64,000 nt of DNA from NCBI RefSeq assembly GCF_014639655.1, contig NZ_BMGB01000001.1, forward strand, positions 682,001 through 746,000, in the 5' to 3' direction. Origin of the DNA: Conyzicola nivalis (lineage in GTDB: Bacteria; Actinomycetota; Actinomycetes; Actinomycetales; Microbacteriaceae). Made by a program: the position numbers and the translations under genes. This document shows, one piece after another, positions 1 to 8,744 of this stretch (position 1 is the stretch's first letter; the number at the start of each line of letters is the position of its first letter). A model generated the notes under the pieces. It ran no database searches, was not told where the DNA came from, and saw only the letters and a program-made list of their open reading frames with translations.

Positions 1-997
1 CTTCTATCTCGGTGCCGTCGGCGATGAGGACGCGGGGCAGCGGGCGTGAGACGTCCACGCTGTCGATTCGGCATGGGGCATAGAGGTGCGCACCGAATTT
101 CATCGCCTGGACGGTGGCGAAGTTGGTCAGTTCGGTGCCGCTGAGACCATTGGGGAACCCGAGGTAGTTCTCGATGCGGGCACTTGCCGCTGCTTGCCCG
201 CCCGGGCTCACCGCATCGAGCAGCACCGTGGAGAGTCCCTCCGATGCTCCGTACACTGCGGCTGCCAAGCCGGCGGGTCCTGCGCCGACCACGGCGAGAT
301 CGACGGATCTGTCGCGCTTGCGGTACGCCAACCCCAATCGCTCGCTGAGCTGCCCGGGAGTGGCTCTGACGATCCTGCTTCCGGGGAGCAGGACGACAGG
401 GAGGTCCTCTTCGAGGATGGATGCCTCGGCCATCATCGCGAGTCCGGCGACCGAGTCGACTTCGAACCACGTGTGCGGGATGTCGAGCCTTTGCGCGTAG
501 GTCCGTAGCGCCAGAGAGGCGGCGGAGCTCCGGTTCCCCACGATCTCGACGGTGCGCGAGGCAATGGATTTCACGAGAGCTCGGCGGGCTTGGAACGCCG
601 CCAGGATTATTGCCGACAGCTCGTCGTCCTCTGTCATGAGGCGTCGGAGATTCGCCGGTGGGATCCGGTGGATCCGGCCACCGACCGCTACCCGCGCGCT
701 GAAGAACGCGACCTGCTCGTTGAGAAGGCTGAGCTCCCCGAGAAAACGCCCTGCGGTGTGCCGTGCAATTCTGACCTCGGGCGGGCCGCTGGCAACGATG
801 TCGATCGCACCGCTGTCCACGAGGATCAGGTCCGGGGCGGCGTCTCCGACGCCGTAAAGGACTTCACCCGCGTGTATCACCTGCTCTGTGCCGTATGCGC
901 GGAGCGCTTCGATTTGCTCATTCGACAGCGGCGGGTAGGCGACGCGGTCATCCGCGACGTTCCCGCCCGCCTCCCCGGTCTCATTCGTCACCGCCAT
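1..997 (-). CDS. cNMP-binding-domain / thioredoxin-reductase-like FAD oxidoreductase (3' end outside window)
   Basis: Translating the minus strand from an ATG at 997 gives about 332 residues, open at the window edge. Residues ~20-140 read as a cyclic-nucleotide (Crp-like) sensor domain (VIHAGEVLYGVGD, FLGELSLLNEQ). A linker follows, then a flavoprotein start with the dinucleotide motif VGAGPAGLAAAVYGASEG and the TrxR-type GGQAAASARIENYLGFP. This matches the known actinobacterial fusion of a cNMP domain to a thioredoxin-reductase-like enzyme; the redox CxxC would lie beyond the window. The start sits one base after the stop of the LysR gene, so the two are probably co-transcribed and the regulator may control it. 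Confidence 0.85.
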   Translation of the reverse strand, partial: MAVTNETGEAGGNVADDRVAYPPLSNEQIEALRAYGTEQVIHAGEVLYGVGDAAPDLILVDSGAIDIVASGPPEVRIARHTAGRFLGELSLLNEQVAFFSARVAVGGRIHRIPPANLRRLMTEDDELSAIILAAFQARRALVKSIASRTVEIVGNRSSAASLALRTYAQRLDIPHTWFEVDSVAGLAMMAEASILEEDLPVVLLPGSRIVRATPGQLSERLGLAYRKRDRSVDLAVVGAGPAGLAAAVYGASEGLSTVLLDAVSPGGQAAASARIENYLGFPNGLSGTELTNFATVQAMKFGAHLYAPCRIDSVDVSRPLPRVLIADGTEIE

Positions 998-998
998 G

Positions 999-1889
999 TC
1001 AGCCAGCCTTCAAATTCCCGCAGTGTCGAAGGGATAGCTCTACGAGATCCTCCAAGTACGGGCTGATGTTCAACGGCGAGTAGGCGAGGACCACGGAACT
1101 GGGAAGAACGCCCACGACCTCTCGGTAGGTGATGTCATCACGGGGATGCATGGCCGCAGCGGAACGGGGAATCACTACGATCCCGTGCTCGGCAGCGACA
1201 TGCTCGAGGACCTCGTCCATTGACGCTGTCGTGTACTTGCGTCCGCTGACATCACCCCGGGCATACTCGCGATACGCGCCTCTCGGATCATCCAGCTCCT
1301 GGACCCCGTCTGGCGGCTGGAGCAGACGGAATCGGTGGAGATCGCGAAGGGACACGTACTCCAGATGCGCGATGGGGTTGGTGCTGGGCAGCGCCACAAC
1401 GCGCGCCTCTTCGTAGAGGGGGACGATTTCGAGACCGTGTGCGACGAAGGGAAGGCGTGCAAAACAGACGTCGACCCGACCTGTCACGGTCGCCTGCGCC
1501 TGTTCGTCAGCGCTGATGCTCAGCAGGTCCACCTCGACAAGTCGGTGAGTGGCGGTGAAGTCTCGGACGATGGGCGCGATCGGGATTCCTTGGGCAAAAC
1601 CCATCGTCACCTTTTCGGTCATGCGTCTAACCAGGGCGAGTTGTCTCCGAAGCGAATCCGCCGCGTCCAGGAGCGCTGGCGCCTCTGCCAAGAGTCGACG
1701 GCCAGCCTCCGTCAAGTTGGCGCCTCGAAACGAACGGGTGAACAATTCGGCGTCCATTTCGCCTTCGAACGCCTTGATCTGGCGAGTGAGGGCCGGTTGC
1801 CCGATCCGAAGCACCTCCGCAGCTCGGCGGAATCCTCCATGTTCGGCAACTGCGACGAAGTAGCGCAGCTTTCGCAGATCGACGTCCAC
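999..1889 (-). CDS. LysR-family transcriptional regulator
   Basis: The protein has 296 aa, the normal LysR length. The N-terminal winged helix (residues ~4-65) has the family pattern LRYFVAVAEHGGFRRAAEVL, IGQPALTRQIKAFE and the TEAGRRLL wing. The rest is the periplasmic-binding-like effector domain. It lies immediately upstream of the cNMP/FAD oxidoreductase (1-nt gap) and downstream of a cupin gene on the same strand, so it probably regulates this redox group. The effector is unknown. Confidence 0.9.
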   Translation of the reverse strand: MDVDLRKLRYFVAVAEHGGFRRAAEVLRIGQPALTRQIKAFEGEMDAELFTRSFRGANLTEAGRRLLAEAPALLDAADSLRRQLALVRRMTEKVTMGFAQGIPIAPIVRDFTATHRLVEVDLLSISADEQAQATVTGRVDVCFARLPFVAHGLEIVPLYEEARVVALPSTNPIAHLEYVSLRDLHRFRLLQPPDGVQELDDPRGAYREYARGDVSGRKYTTASMDEVLEHVAAEHGIVVIPRSAAAMHPRDDITYREVVGVLPSSVVLAYSPLNISPYLEDLVELSLRHCGNLKAG

Positions 1890-2097
1890 CGTCTCACCCC
1901 CTGTCTGACTCGGCGGGGCGCGGACCCGGCAGTGCGGGCGATGCCTTCATGCCAACGGGATATGCCATCAGGTGAACTCCTCCTCTGACCGACGGGATGG
2001 TCACACGCTATGGCCGCCGGAACGCGCGCGTCCCCTGTCAAATTGCTTAACCGCGTCGTTCACCGAACGAGTTTCCCCGCTGCTGATTGCCGGCCTG

Positions 2098-2466
2098 TCA
2101 GTACGTCGTGACCAGCGGCTCCGTCCCCACGATGAAGTATGTGGACAGCATTTTTGTGGTCAGTGTCCCGACATTCACCGCATTGTGCACGACGCCCGGC
2201 GGGATGAGGAAGGGACTGCCGGCATGCAGTTCGAGCGGTTCGCCGTCGTCGAATTCCATGGAAACGTCGCCCTGAATGATGTATCCCACCTCGGGCCCGG
2301 GGTGAGTATGCCGTCCGGAAGCGACTCCTTCTGGTATCTCTACCAGGGTCTGTTCGATGAGCCAACCGTCGACGGGTGCGGCGGATTTTTGCAGCAGCGT
2401 TCGCTTGAAATCATGCTTCTGGTCGGTGGCGACTGGCACTGCGTTGTCCTGATTTTCCATGCTCAT
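2098..2466 (-). CDS. cupin-domain protein
   Basis: A small (122 aa) single-domain cupin. Both cupin motifs are visible: HTHPGPEVGYIIQGD with two His and one Glu metal ligands, and GSPFLIPPGVVHNAVN with the last His. The reading frame runs further upstream, but the start at 2466 is preceded by GGAGG five bases away and the extension has no domain. An ATG six bases further in is also possible. The substrate cannot be told; small cupins of this type are often metal-dependent isomerases, dioxygenases or sensors. It is divergent from the PNPOx-family gene. Confidence 0.8.
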   Translation of the reverse strand: MSMENQDNAVPVATDQKHDFKRTLLQKSAAPVDGWLIEQTLVEIPEGVASGRHTHPGPEVGYIIQGDVSMEFDDGEPLELHAGSPFLIPPGVVHNAVNVGTLTTKMLSTYFIVGTEPLVTTY

Positions 2467-2700
2467 GGGACCCTCCAAGGTCGGCTGGAACGCCAGCGTA
2501 GTACCGCCCGCACTGGTGTCGGGAGAATCCCGCGATGCCTGTTCCGCATCGCGGGAGTCTGTGGGGCGGAGCGGCTGCGTACGACCGGTCGGTCTGGCTG
2601 TGACGATGCCGAAACGGGATCGTCCGCCGATCTTCGACCGCCGTACGGTCGACAGACGACGGCGCCTCATGCGCCTTCACCACCATCGCCAAGGGGCAAC

Positions 2701-3480
2701 ATGAGTGAGCATTACGGCGCAATAGCCTTCACCCGGCAGGTCCGCGACGTGCAAAGGAGCTACGGCAGCGAGAAATTCTACGGCGGCCGGGCGGATCGAG
2801 CTGCGGGCACGCCCGGATCAGACGTACTGGGCGAGACGGAGAAAGAGTTCCTGCGCCATCAGGACGGTTTTTATCTCGCCTCGGTCAGTCAAACGGGATG
2901 GCCGTACGTCCAATATCGCGGAGGACCGTCAGGTTTTTTGAAAGTCGTAGACAGCCACACGATCGGCTGGGCGGACTTCAGGGGCAATCTCCAATACGTC
3001 AGTGTCGGCAACGTCGCAGGGTCCGATCGGGTTGCGATAATCGTCATGGACCATGCGCGGAGGCGGCGCTTGAAGATTTACGGGCATGCGAGTGTCCATG
3101 CCGCGGATCCCGACTCCCAGCACGATCACGCTCTAGAGGTTCCCGACTACGACGCCGAAGTCGAGAGGCATATCCTCGTCCGTGTCGAAGCCTTCGACTG
3201 GAACTGTCCTCAGCACATCACCGCGCGGTTCACCGCCAGCCAGGTCAGCAGCATCGTTGATCCTCTCCACGAACGGCTCGGGAAATCGGATGCCGAGGTG
3301 GCGCGGTTGATGTCAGCGCTGGCCGCCCGGGCCGGCACGGAAACAGCCGCGGACGTGGTCGTTGACCACGCCGATGGACTGCATCCAGGCGTAGACGCTG
3401 GTCGGGCCTATAAACCGAATCCCGCGAGCCTTCAGCACCTGCGTGAGCGCGGCGGCTTCGGGGCTCCGCGTTGGCACTGA
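2701..3480 (+). CDS. pyridoxamine-5'-phosphate-oxidase-family flavin-binding protein
   Basis: The start at 2701 has AAGGGG upstream; the in-frame stretch before it (from 1972) is antisense to the cupin gene and not coding. The body is a PNPOx-like split barrel: FYLASVSQTGWPYVQYRGGP, GWADFRGNLQYVSVGNV, RVAIIVMDHARRRRLKIYGHA, then FDWNCPQHITARFT near residue 180. Such proteins bind FMN or F420 and reduce small electrophiles, or are of unknown function. The family normally ends near residue 205. Here the frame continues about 55 residues across the 3' end of the convergent glycosylase gene with no recognisable domain, so the natural stop may have been lost. Confidence 0.8.
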   Translation: MSEHYGAIAFTRQVRDVQRSYGSEKFYGGRADRAAGTPGSDVLGETEKEFLRHQDGFYLASVSQTGWPYVQYRGGPSGFLKVVDSHTIGWADFRGNLQYVSVGNVAGSDRVAIIVMDHARRRRLKIYGHASVHAADPDSQHDHALEVPDYDAEVERHILVRVEAFDWNCPQHITARFTASQVSSIVDPLHERLGKSDAEVARLMSALAARAGTETAADVVVDHADGLHPGVDAGRAYKPNPASLQHLRERGGFGAPRWH

Positions 3481-3918
3481 CGCGCCGTCGGCCGGAGACA
3501 CGTGATCGGCCGGGACAAAGGCCCGGGCCAGAGCTGCCAGATCCAGCTCAGAGTCTCTGACGACCCTGGCGTTGTGGACTGTGGATTCGATCTTGGATCG
3601 ATTGCGGACGATTTTCGGGTTTCCCAGCATCTGAATCACGTCTTGGTCCGTGAACATAGCGACTGAGGCCGGGTCGAAGTCATGGAAGGCGGCCCTGAAC
3701 GCATCGCGCTTGTGGAAGACGGTGGTCCACCCGAGACCGGCTTGGAACACCCCGAGACTGAGCGCCTCGAACACTGCCGGCGGGTCGTCGATCGGCGTTG
3801 CCCATTCGTCGTCGTGATACTGGCGCAAAGCCGGGTCGGTGCTCCAGTCTCGAATCCAGTTGCACCGCGCGAGTCCGTCTTCTCCGACGGTCGTCGTTCC
3901 GAGCCTCCAGTCGGCCAC
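3313..3918 (-). CDS. tag: DNA-3-methyladenine glycosylase I (Tag family)
   Basis: Base-excision repair glycosylase of the Tag/HhH-GPD superfamily, removing 3-methyladenine. A GTG at 3918 is chosen because AGGAGG lies five bases before it and gives 201 aa, close to the family length; the longer frame to 4056 adds a basic, domain-less N-terminus. Zinc-snap ligands are all present: Cys in LARCNWI, His in QYHDDEW, and His and Cys in VNDHVRGCF. Aligned by eye with E. coli Tag, the base-contacting Glu38 (LEGQQAGLSW) is Gly here (LGVFQAGLGW), which could change specificity. Its 3' end overlaps the convergent PNPOx-family frame by 168 bases. Confidence 0.87.
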   Translation of the reverse strand: MADWRLGTTTVGEDGLARCNWIRDWSTDPALRQYHDDEWATPIDDPPAVFEALSLGVFQAGLGWTTVFHKRDAFRAAFHDFDPASVAMFTDQDVIQMLGNPKIVRNRSKIESTVHNARVVRDSELDLAALARAFVPADHVSPADGASVPTRSPEAAALTQVLKARGIRFIGPTSVYAWMQSIGVVNDHVRGCFRAGPGGQR

Positions 3919-4182
3919 AGCATCCTCCTCGATCGCGAACGTGCGCACTCCGCGGCCGAACGGCGCCGCCGTCGCCCTTCCTGAGTCTCGCTGGGTCGCG
4001 GTGGCGAACCGGATGCCGCTCGGGCATCGCCGCGTGCTGCGTCGTCGGACGAGCATTGGACCAAGCGGATCCAGTCCGGCATCAGCACCTTAAAGTGCAA
4101 TGTCCGCAGCATGGTCCGTGACCGGATGAACAGGGGCCGGCGGCGGATGCCGCGGACCTACAGCGAAGGGTGCGTACCGAAC

Positions 4183-5205
4183 ATGACACAGCCGAACGGC
4201 GCTACGAGGATCCCGCTGAACACGCTCGCTATCAGCTTCGGGACAGCAGGGCTGGCCAGCATGTGGACCAGTGCCGGAAAGGCCCTCGGCCTTCCCGATT
4301 GGCCGGCGGACACGGCGTGGGTCATCGCCGCTGTCGTATGGGTGTGGCTCATCGTGGCGCACACCGTGCGGGGCCGGGCCAGCGCCGATACCCTCGTCGG
4401 GCAGCTCCAGCATCCTGCGCAAGGACCGATCGCGGCGATAGTGCCCGTGGTCGGCATGATGCTCGGCGCGCATCTGTTCCTGTATTGGCCTGTCGGGGGC
4501 ATGGTTGTCGCCCTGACATCCATGGCGGTGACGGCGCTTTACGCGGGTTGGCTCCTCGCGTACTGGGTGACCGGCACGATCGAGATCGATTCTGTCCATG
4601 GGGCATTCTTCCTTCCTACGGTGGCCGGGACGCTTATCGCTGCCGCCGTCGCCGCTGACCTGGGCTTCGCGTCGCTGGCGATGGGTGCCTTCGCCGTCGG
4701 CGTGTTCTTCTGGGGAGTAATTTTCGCCCTCATCTTGGCGCGGTTGATCTTCCGCCCTGCACTGCCCGCGCCCTTGATCCCGACGTTGGCGATTTTGGTC
4801 GCGCCACCGGCGGTCGCGGGCAACGCCTGGTTCGCCATCGTCGGACACAGTATGGACGCCGTGCAGGACGCTTTCGCCGCATCCGCGGTTCTATTGGGCC
4901 TCATGCAGCTGGCGCTACTGCCGACATATATGCGGCTGAAGTTCTCTCTCGGATTCTGGTCCTTCACGTTTCCCGCGGCGGCCCTCGTCGGATACGCAGT
5001 CGGGTGGCTGGGCATAGTCCGGCCGTGGGGATGGCAGGTCATCGCTGCTGCCGCCCTCGCTCTCGCCACCGGGTTGATCGTGGCTATCGCGGTGGCCTCG
5101 GTCCGGCTCGCGATCGCGTCGGGGCGTGACCGTCGTAGGTCTGCTGCCGACGAACTGCGCGATGCGGACTCCGAGATCGAGTCGGACGCAGTCTGGACCT
5201 CCTGA
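4183..5205 (+). CDS. TDT-family transporter (TehA/SLAC1-like anion channel)
   Basis: The integral membrane protein has 340 aa and about ten hydrophobic segments. The first segment, PLNTLAISFGTAGLASMW, has the pattern of the tellurite-resistance/dicarboxylate transporter (TDT) family to which TehA and the plant SLAC1 channels belong. The chosen ATG at 4183 gives an N-terminus just before the first helix, with a weak GAAGGG 12 bases upstream; in-frame ATGs at 4111 and 4147 are less likely. The C-terminal ~30 residues are charged and cytoplasmic. Substrate could be tellurite, sulfite, malate or small anions. Confidence 0.8.
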   Translation: MTQPNGATRIPLNTLAISFGTAGLASMWTSAGKALGLPDWPADTAWVIAAVVWVWLIVAHTVRGRASADTLVGQLQHPAQGPIAAIVPVVGMMLGAHLFLYWPVGGMVVALTSMAVTALYAGWLLAYWVTGTIEIDSVHGAFFLPTVAGTLIAAAVAADLGFASLAMGAFAVGVFFWGVIFALILARLIFRPALPAPLIPTLAILVAPPAVAGNAWFAIVGHSMDAVQDAFAASAVLLGLMQLALLPTYMRLKFSLGFWSFTFPAAALVGYAVGWLGIVRPWGWQVIAAAALALATGLIVAIAVASVRLAIASGRDRRRSAADELRDADSEIESDAVWTS

Positions 5206-5233
5206 CAGCGCCGTGACGCTCCAGCCTGCGAGA

Positions 5234-6163
5234 TCAGTTCGGCTGGGACGCCATCTCACGAACCTCCATGATCGCGTCGACGAACGCTCCAGGAGCTTCC
5301 TGGGGAAGGTTGTGTCCGGCTCCGCGGACCTGGTGATGCGTCCTCGGACCGGTGAAGTGGTGGGCGGAGGCGGTCCCGTCGGTTGCGGGGAAGTTGCCAT
5401 CTGCCGTGCCGTCCAAAGTGACGGCGGGAACAGTGATCGGCGGTTGTGTCGCGAGGAGGTTCTCCAGAGCCGCGTAGTCCGGCTCGCCCGGGGCGTAGCC
5501 GAGCCGGTGTCGGTACGAGTGGATGACCACATCGACAAAGTCCGGGTTCTGGAATGCCATCGCAGCCCGTTCGAAAGTCGCATCGTCGAAATTCCAGTTC
5601 GGCGAATTGCGGATCCAGATGACTCGGGCGATGTCGTCGCGGTTGGCTGTGAGGCCGGCGCGCCCCCGTTCGGTGAGGAAGTAATAGAAGTACCAGAGGC
5701 CGGCTTCGAGTTCGGCCTTGATCGGCCTCCACGCTACCGAGATGTCTTGGATGAGGTAGCTGTTCACAGAGACCAATCCGGTGCACCGCTCGGGCCACGC
5801 CGCCGCCGCGACACACGCGGCCCGGCCGCCCCAGTCCCAGCCGGCGAGGATGGCGCGGTCGATGTCGAGGGCGTCCATGAGGTCGACTACGTCCTGGCCG
5901 ATCGCCGCCTGTTGCCCCGAGCGCGGCGTGTCCGGTCGGAGGAAGCGGGTCTGCCCGTGCCCGCGGAGGAAGGGCACAACGACCCTGAGTCCTTCGGCTG
6001 TCAGTCGGGGGATGACTTCGTGGAAGGTGTGGATGTCGTACGGGAATCCGTGTAGCAGGACCACGGTTTCGTCGCCCTGCCCGCCCGCTTCGTAGTACGA
6101 CATTTTCAGCGCGGGTGTCACCGCAACGTGAAGTGGGGCGAGAGACGGCAGATGGACGTTCAT
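5234..6163 (-). CDS. alpha/beta hydrolase (epoxide hydrolase / dehalogenase-like)
   Basis: The 309-aa hydrolase starts at an ATG with GGAG five bases upstream; the longer frame to 6712 is antisense to the esterase gene. Oxyanion segment HGFPYDIHTF, nucleophile elbow AGWDWGG and a catalytic His in GAGHNLPQEAPG are seen. The nucleophile is Asp, not Ser, as in epoxide hydrolases and haloalkane or haloacetate dehalogenases, so attack through an aspartyl ester is expected. It lies 218 bases downstream of a second hydrolase on the same strand. Confidence 0.85.
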   Translation of the reverse strand: MNVHLPSLAPLHVAVTPALKMSYYEAGGQGDETVVLLHGFPYDIHTFHEVIPRLTAEGLRVVVPFLRGHGQTRFLRPDTPRSGQQAAIGQDVVDLMDALDIDRAILAGWDWGGRAACVAAAAWPERCTGLVSVNSYLIQDISVAWRPIKAELEAGLWYFYYFLTERGRAGLTANRDDIARVIWIRNSPNWNFDDATFERAAMAFQNPDFVDVVIHSYRHRLGYAPGEPDYAALENLLATQPPITVPAVTLDGTADGNFPATDGTASAHHFTGPRTHHQVRGAGHNLPQEAPGAFVDAIMEVREMASQPN

Positions 6164-6381
6164 TTCAGCTCCAAGGTGTTCGGTGGTTTGGGGATTGCAC
6201 GGCTGCGGCGCGACTACCGGTTGAGGGAGGGCGGGCGCTCCGACGTGTCGAGAACGCCCACCGGGTCGTGTGCCCTCGTCGTATCGAACCCGACCGTTCG
6301 ACGCGTCCTTTGGATTGATGCTGGGTCTTGCGCGAGGCGACCCGTGTCGATCCGTCCTCGTCCCGCGCCGTCTTCGGGGGC

Positions 6382-7347
6382 CTACTCGGAAGCCGGCGGC
6401 GTCTGGCTGAATGCGATTTTCAGGTGGTCGATCGCCTGGGCGACGGCCGCGCGCGTGGCACGCGATTCGCTCAACGGGTTGAGGAGCATGAAGTCGTGAA
6501 TGGTGCCGTTGTAGCGCACCGCGGTGACCGGCACTCCCGCTTCGCGAAGCTTGGAGGCGTAAGCCTCGCCCTCGTCTCGCAACACATCGTTCTCGTCGAC
6601 GAGGAGGAGCGCTGAAGGCAGACCGCGCAGTTGATCGAGTGTCGCGCGCAGTGGCGACGCGGTGATTTCGGCGCGTTGGCTCGGATCGTCTGTGTAGGCG
6701 TCCCAGAACCACTTCATCGACTCGGCTCGGAGATACGGGCCCTCGGCGAACTCCGCGTAGCTGGCGGAGTTCTGAGCCGCATCGGTCACGGGATAAAACA
6801 TCGACTGTTGCACAAAGGTCACGTCACCGCGCTCCTTCGCCATGATCGCAAGGGCGGCCGTCATATTGCCGCCTACCGAGTCGCCCGCGACTGCGATCCG
6901 GCTGGTGTCGAATCCCTCCTCGGCTCCCGAGGCTGTAATCCATTGGGCCGCAGCGTACCCCTGCTCGATCGCTGTCGGGTACTTGGCCTCCGGCGACGGC
7001 GTGTACTCCGCGAACACGAGAGCCGCGCCGACCCCCACGCAGAGTTCCCTCACCAACCGATCGTGCGTTGCCGCGTTGCCGAGGATCCAGCCTCCGCCAT
7101 GCATATAGAGAATTACGGGCAGCACCCCGGTGGAACCGGCAGGAGTTACCACTCGCACCTCGACGTCGCCCACAGCCGCGGGCACTTTGACCCATCTCTC
7201 CTTCACGGGCAGCAGCTCGATTGGTGCGGCCTGCAGGTCGTTGAGAACCTTTCGCGCCGCCTCCGGTCCGATGTCGTATAGGTAGGGCGGGCTGGCCGTG
7301 GCATCGGCTATCGCTTTAGCCGCTGGTTCCAGAACATGTTTCGTCAT
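6382..7347 (-). CDS. alpha/beta hydrolase fold-3 esterase (HSL family)
   Basis: The esterase/lipase of the hormone-sensitive-lipase family has 321 aa, the usual length. It carries the oxyanion-hole motif YMHGGGWILG, the nucleophile motif AVAGDSVGGN (Ser nucleophile), an acid in LLLVDENDVLRDEG and the catalytic His in TIHDFMLL. It probably hydrolyses short-chain acyl esters in the cytoplasm. GGAGGG lies eight bases before the ATG. The gene is followed on the same strand by the epoxide-hydrolase-like gene. Confidence 0.9.
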   Translation of the reverse strand: MTKHVLEPAAKAIADATASPPYLYDIGPEAARKVLNDLQAAPIELLPVKERWVKVPAAVGDVEVRVVTPAGSTGVLPVILYMHGGGWILGNAATHDRLVRELCVGVGAALVFAEYTPSPEAKYPTAIEQGYAAAQWITASGAEEGFDTSRIAVAGDSVGGNMTAALAIMAKERGDVTFVQQSMFYPVTDAAQNSASYAEFAEGPYLRAESMKWFWDAYTDDPSQRAEITASPLRATLDQLRGLPSALLLVDENDVLRDEGEAYASKLREAGVPVTAVRYNGTIHDFMLLNPLSESRATRAAVAQAIDHLKIAFSQTPPASE

Positions 7348-7710
7348 GTCTCACACCCTCCGTCAGGGCAACACGCGCGTGCTGCGAGTTCCATGGTCCG
7401 TTGCGGAGCAGCCGGTGTTTATGCCGGATGAGCATCGGGTGTACTACGGCCGCATCCACGCTCGGTCGAACCCGCCCGCGGGCGGCCGACGGAAGCCGTG
7501 GCGAGTCTGGTTGAGCCGTCTCCCGCTCACTCTCGCTCAAGCGATTCCCGGTCCTATGCCCAAGAAGCATCGGTCGGAGCCTCGGGACGCCGGACGCTTT
7601 CTTCGAGGGGTGAAGTGCCCGGGCGGCTTACGCTCGCGGCGACCGACGGCCACGTCCGGCCGCGCCGGTCACCGGCGATCCCTCTCATCACCGCCAGTTG
7701 AGGAGCGACA
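7348..7710. other. 363-base divergent intergenic region
   Basis: This stretch separates the minus-strand esterase from the plus-strand FMN reductase. Frames crossing it are short or arginine-rich shadows with no domain. No convincing promoter, hairpin or repeat was seen apart from the ribosome sites at its two ends. It probably carries the two divergent promoters. Confidence 0.5.
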
Positions 7711-8277
7711 ATGCCCAGAATCATGATCGTCGTCGGGAGCGTTCGTCCGGGCCGCGTCGGGCTTCCTATCGCCCAGTGGGTGAAGGGAGCCGCAGAACTC
7801 GTCGAAGGATTCGACATCGATTTCGTCGACCTGGCGGAGCTTCACCTGCCGTTTATGGACGAACCGAATCATCCACGTCTCCGCCAATACACCAAGCAAC
7901 ACACTGTGGACTGGAGTGCGAGGGTGACAGCAGCCGAGGGATTTATCTTCGTGGCGCCGGAATACAACCACAGTTATGGACCCGCGCTCAAAAACGCACT
8001 CGATTATCTGGCAGCAGAATGGTGGCGCAAACCGGTGGGCATGGTGAGCTATGGCGGAATATCGGCCGGATCGCGCGGGGTGACGGCTCTCGAACCGGTG
8101 CTCGCAATGCTCGGCTTGATCCGAGCGGGTGCCGAGGTCGAGATTTCCCTCCTCCCGGACTCGCGGATAATCGACGGTGCTTTCGTTCCGAACGACAGGG
8201 AGACCGCTGTTCTCGGCAAGCTGTTCTCGGAACTGTCGATGCTTACCCAGAGCCTGCGATCTGCGCAGACGGACTAG
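7711..8277 (+). CDS. NADPH-dependent FMN reductase family protein
   Basis: The 188-aa flavodoxin-fold reductase shows the FMN phosphate-binding loop (IVVGSVRPGRVG), the family motif FVAPEYNHSYGPALKNALDYL and a SYGGISAGSRG segment that contacts flavin. It would reduce FMN, quinones or azo compounds with NAD(P)H in the cytoplasm. GAGGAG lies five bases before the ATG. It fits the surrounding redox genes but has no co-directional partner. Confidence 0.92.
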   Translation: MPRIMIVVGSVRPGRVGLPIAQWVKGAAELVEGFDIDFVDLAELHLPFMDEPNHPRLRQYTKQHTVDWSARVTAAEGFIFVAPEYNHSYGPALKNALDYLAAEWWRKPVGMVSYGGISAGSRGVTALEPVLAMLGLIRAGAEVEISLLPDSRIIDGAFVPNDRETAVLGKLFSELSMLTQSLRSAQTD

Positions 8278-8361
8278 TCCGCTGCGATGCGGGAGAGCGA
8301 CGCCCGACGGTGGTCGCCGGTCGGTTCGGATCTCTTTGTCCTTTGCGGTCCCCCGCCGTGC

Positions 8362-8679
8362 TCAGGATTCCCCGCCGACCGCCGGTTCTCCTACGAAAGC
8401 GTGGGACTCGCGAGCGAGCTCGGGCCATAGCTGCTGGTCGGCTACGCGTATCCAGTTGCGCGCCGGGTGGTGGTGCGAGGTAAATCTGGCGGCGACGCCT
8501 CGCTGCGCCAGGTCGTCGACGCGGGACTCGGAGAGCTCGACCACCAGATCGTCGTTGTCGAGGAACGCGAAGATGGTCCCGTCGACGTAGAGCTGATTCT
8601 CATTGACGACCACGCGGGCGTCGTCCTCGAACGAGAACGCGACGTCCTCGTATGCTGATGCGGCTTGGGAAGTTGTCAC
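8362..8679 (-). CDS. TfoX N-terminal-like / YjbR-like small protein
   Basis: The 105-aa protein has the line-up seen in TfoX/YjbR-like proteins: a beta hairpin (VDGTIFAFLDNDDLVVEL), SRVDDLAQRGVAARFT, then NWIRVADQQLWPELARESHAFV. The role is unknown outside gammaproteobacterial TfoX/Sxy; actinobacterial relatives are uncharacterised. The gene stands alone, divergent from the glycosyltransferase at 8745. Confidence 0.55.
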   Translation of the reverse strand: MTTSQAASAYEDVAFSFEDDARVVVNENQLYVDGTIFAFLDNDDLVVELSESRVDDLAQRGVAARFTSHHHPARNWIRVADQQLWPELARESHAFVGEPAVGGES

Positions 8680-8708
8680 GTTCTGCCCTTCGTCTGAGTC
8701 ACCTCAGT

Positions 8709-8738
8709 TTTACATCATGGGCGTTGGATGCGTACCGT
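8709..8738 (+). promoter_or_regulatory. candidate promoter of a leaderless glycosyltransferase mRNA
   Basis: TTTACA (8709-8714) and TACCGT (8733-8738) are 18 bases apart, and the ATG at 8745 is six bases after the -10 element. This spacing puts transcription start at or next to the A of ATG. The same geometry recurs at many genes of this window. Confidence 0.45.
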
Positions 8739-8744
8739 TCAGAA

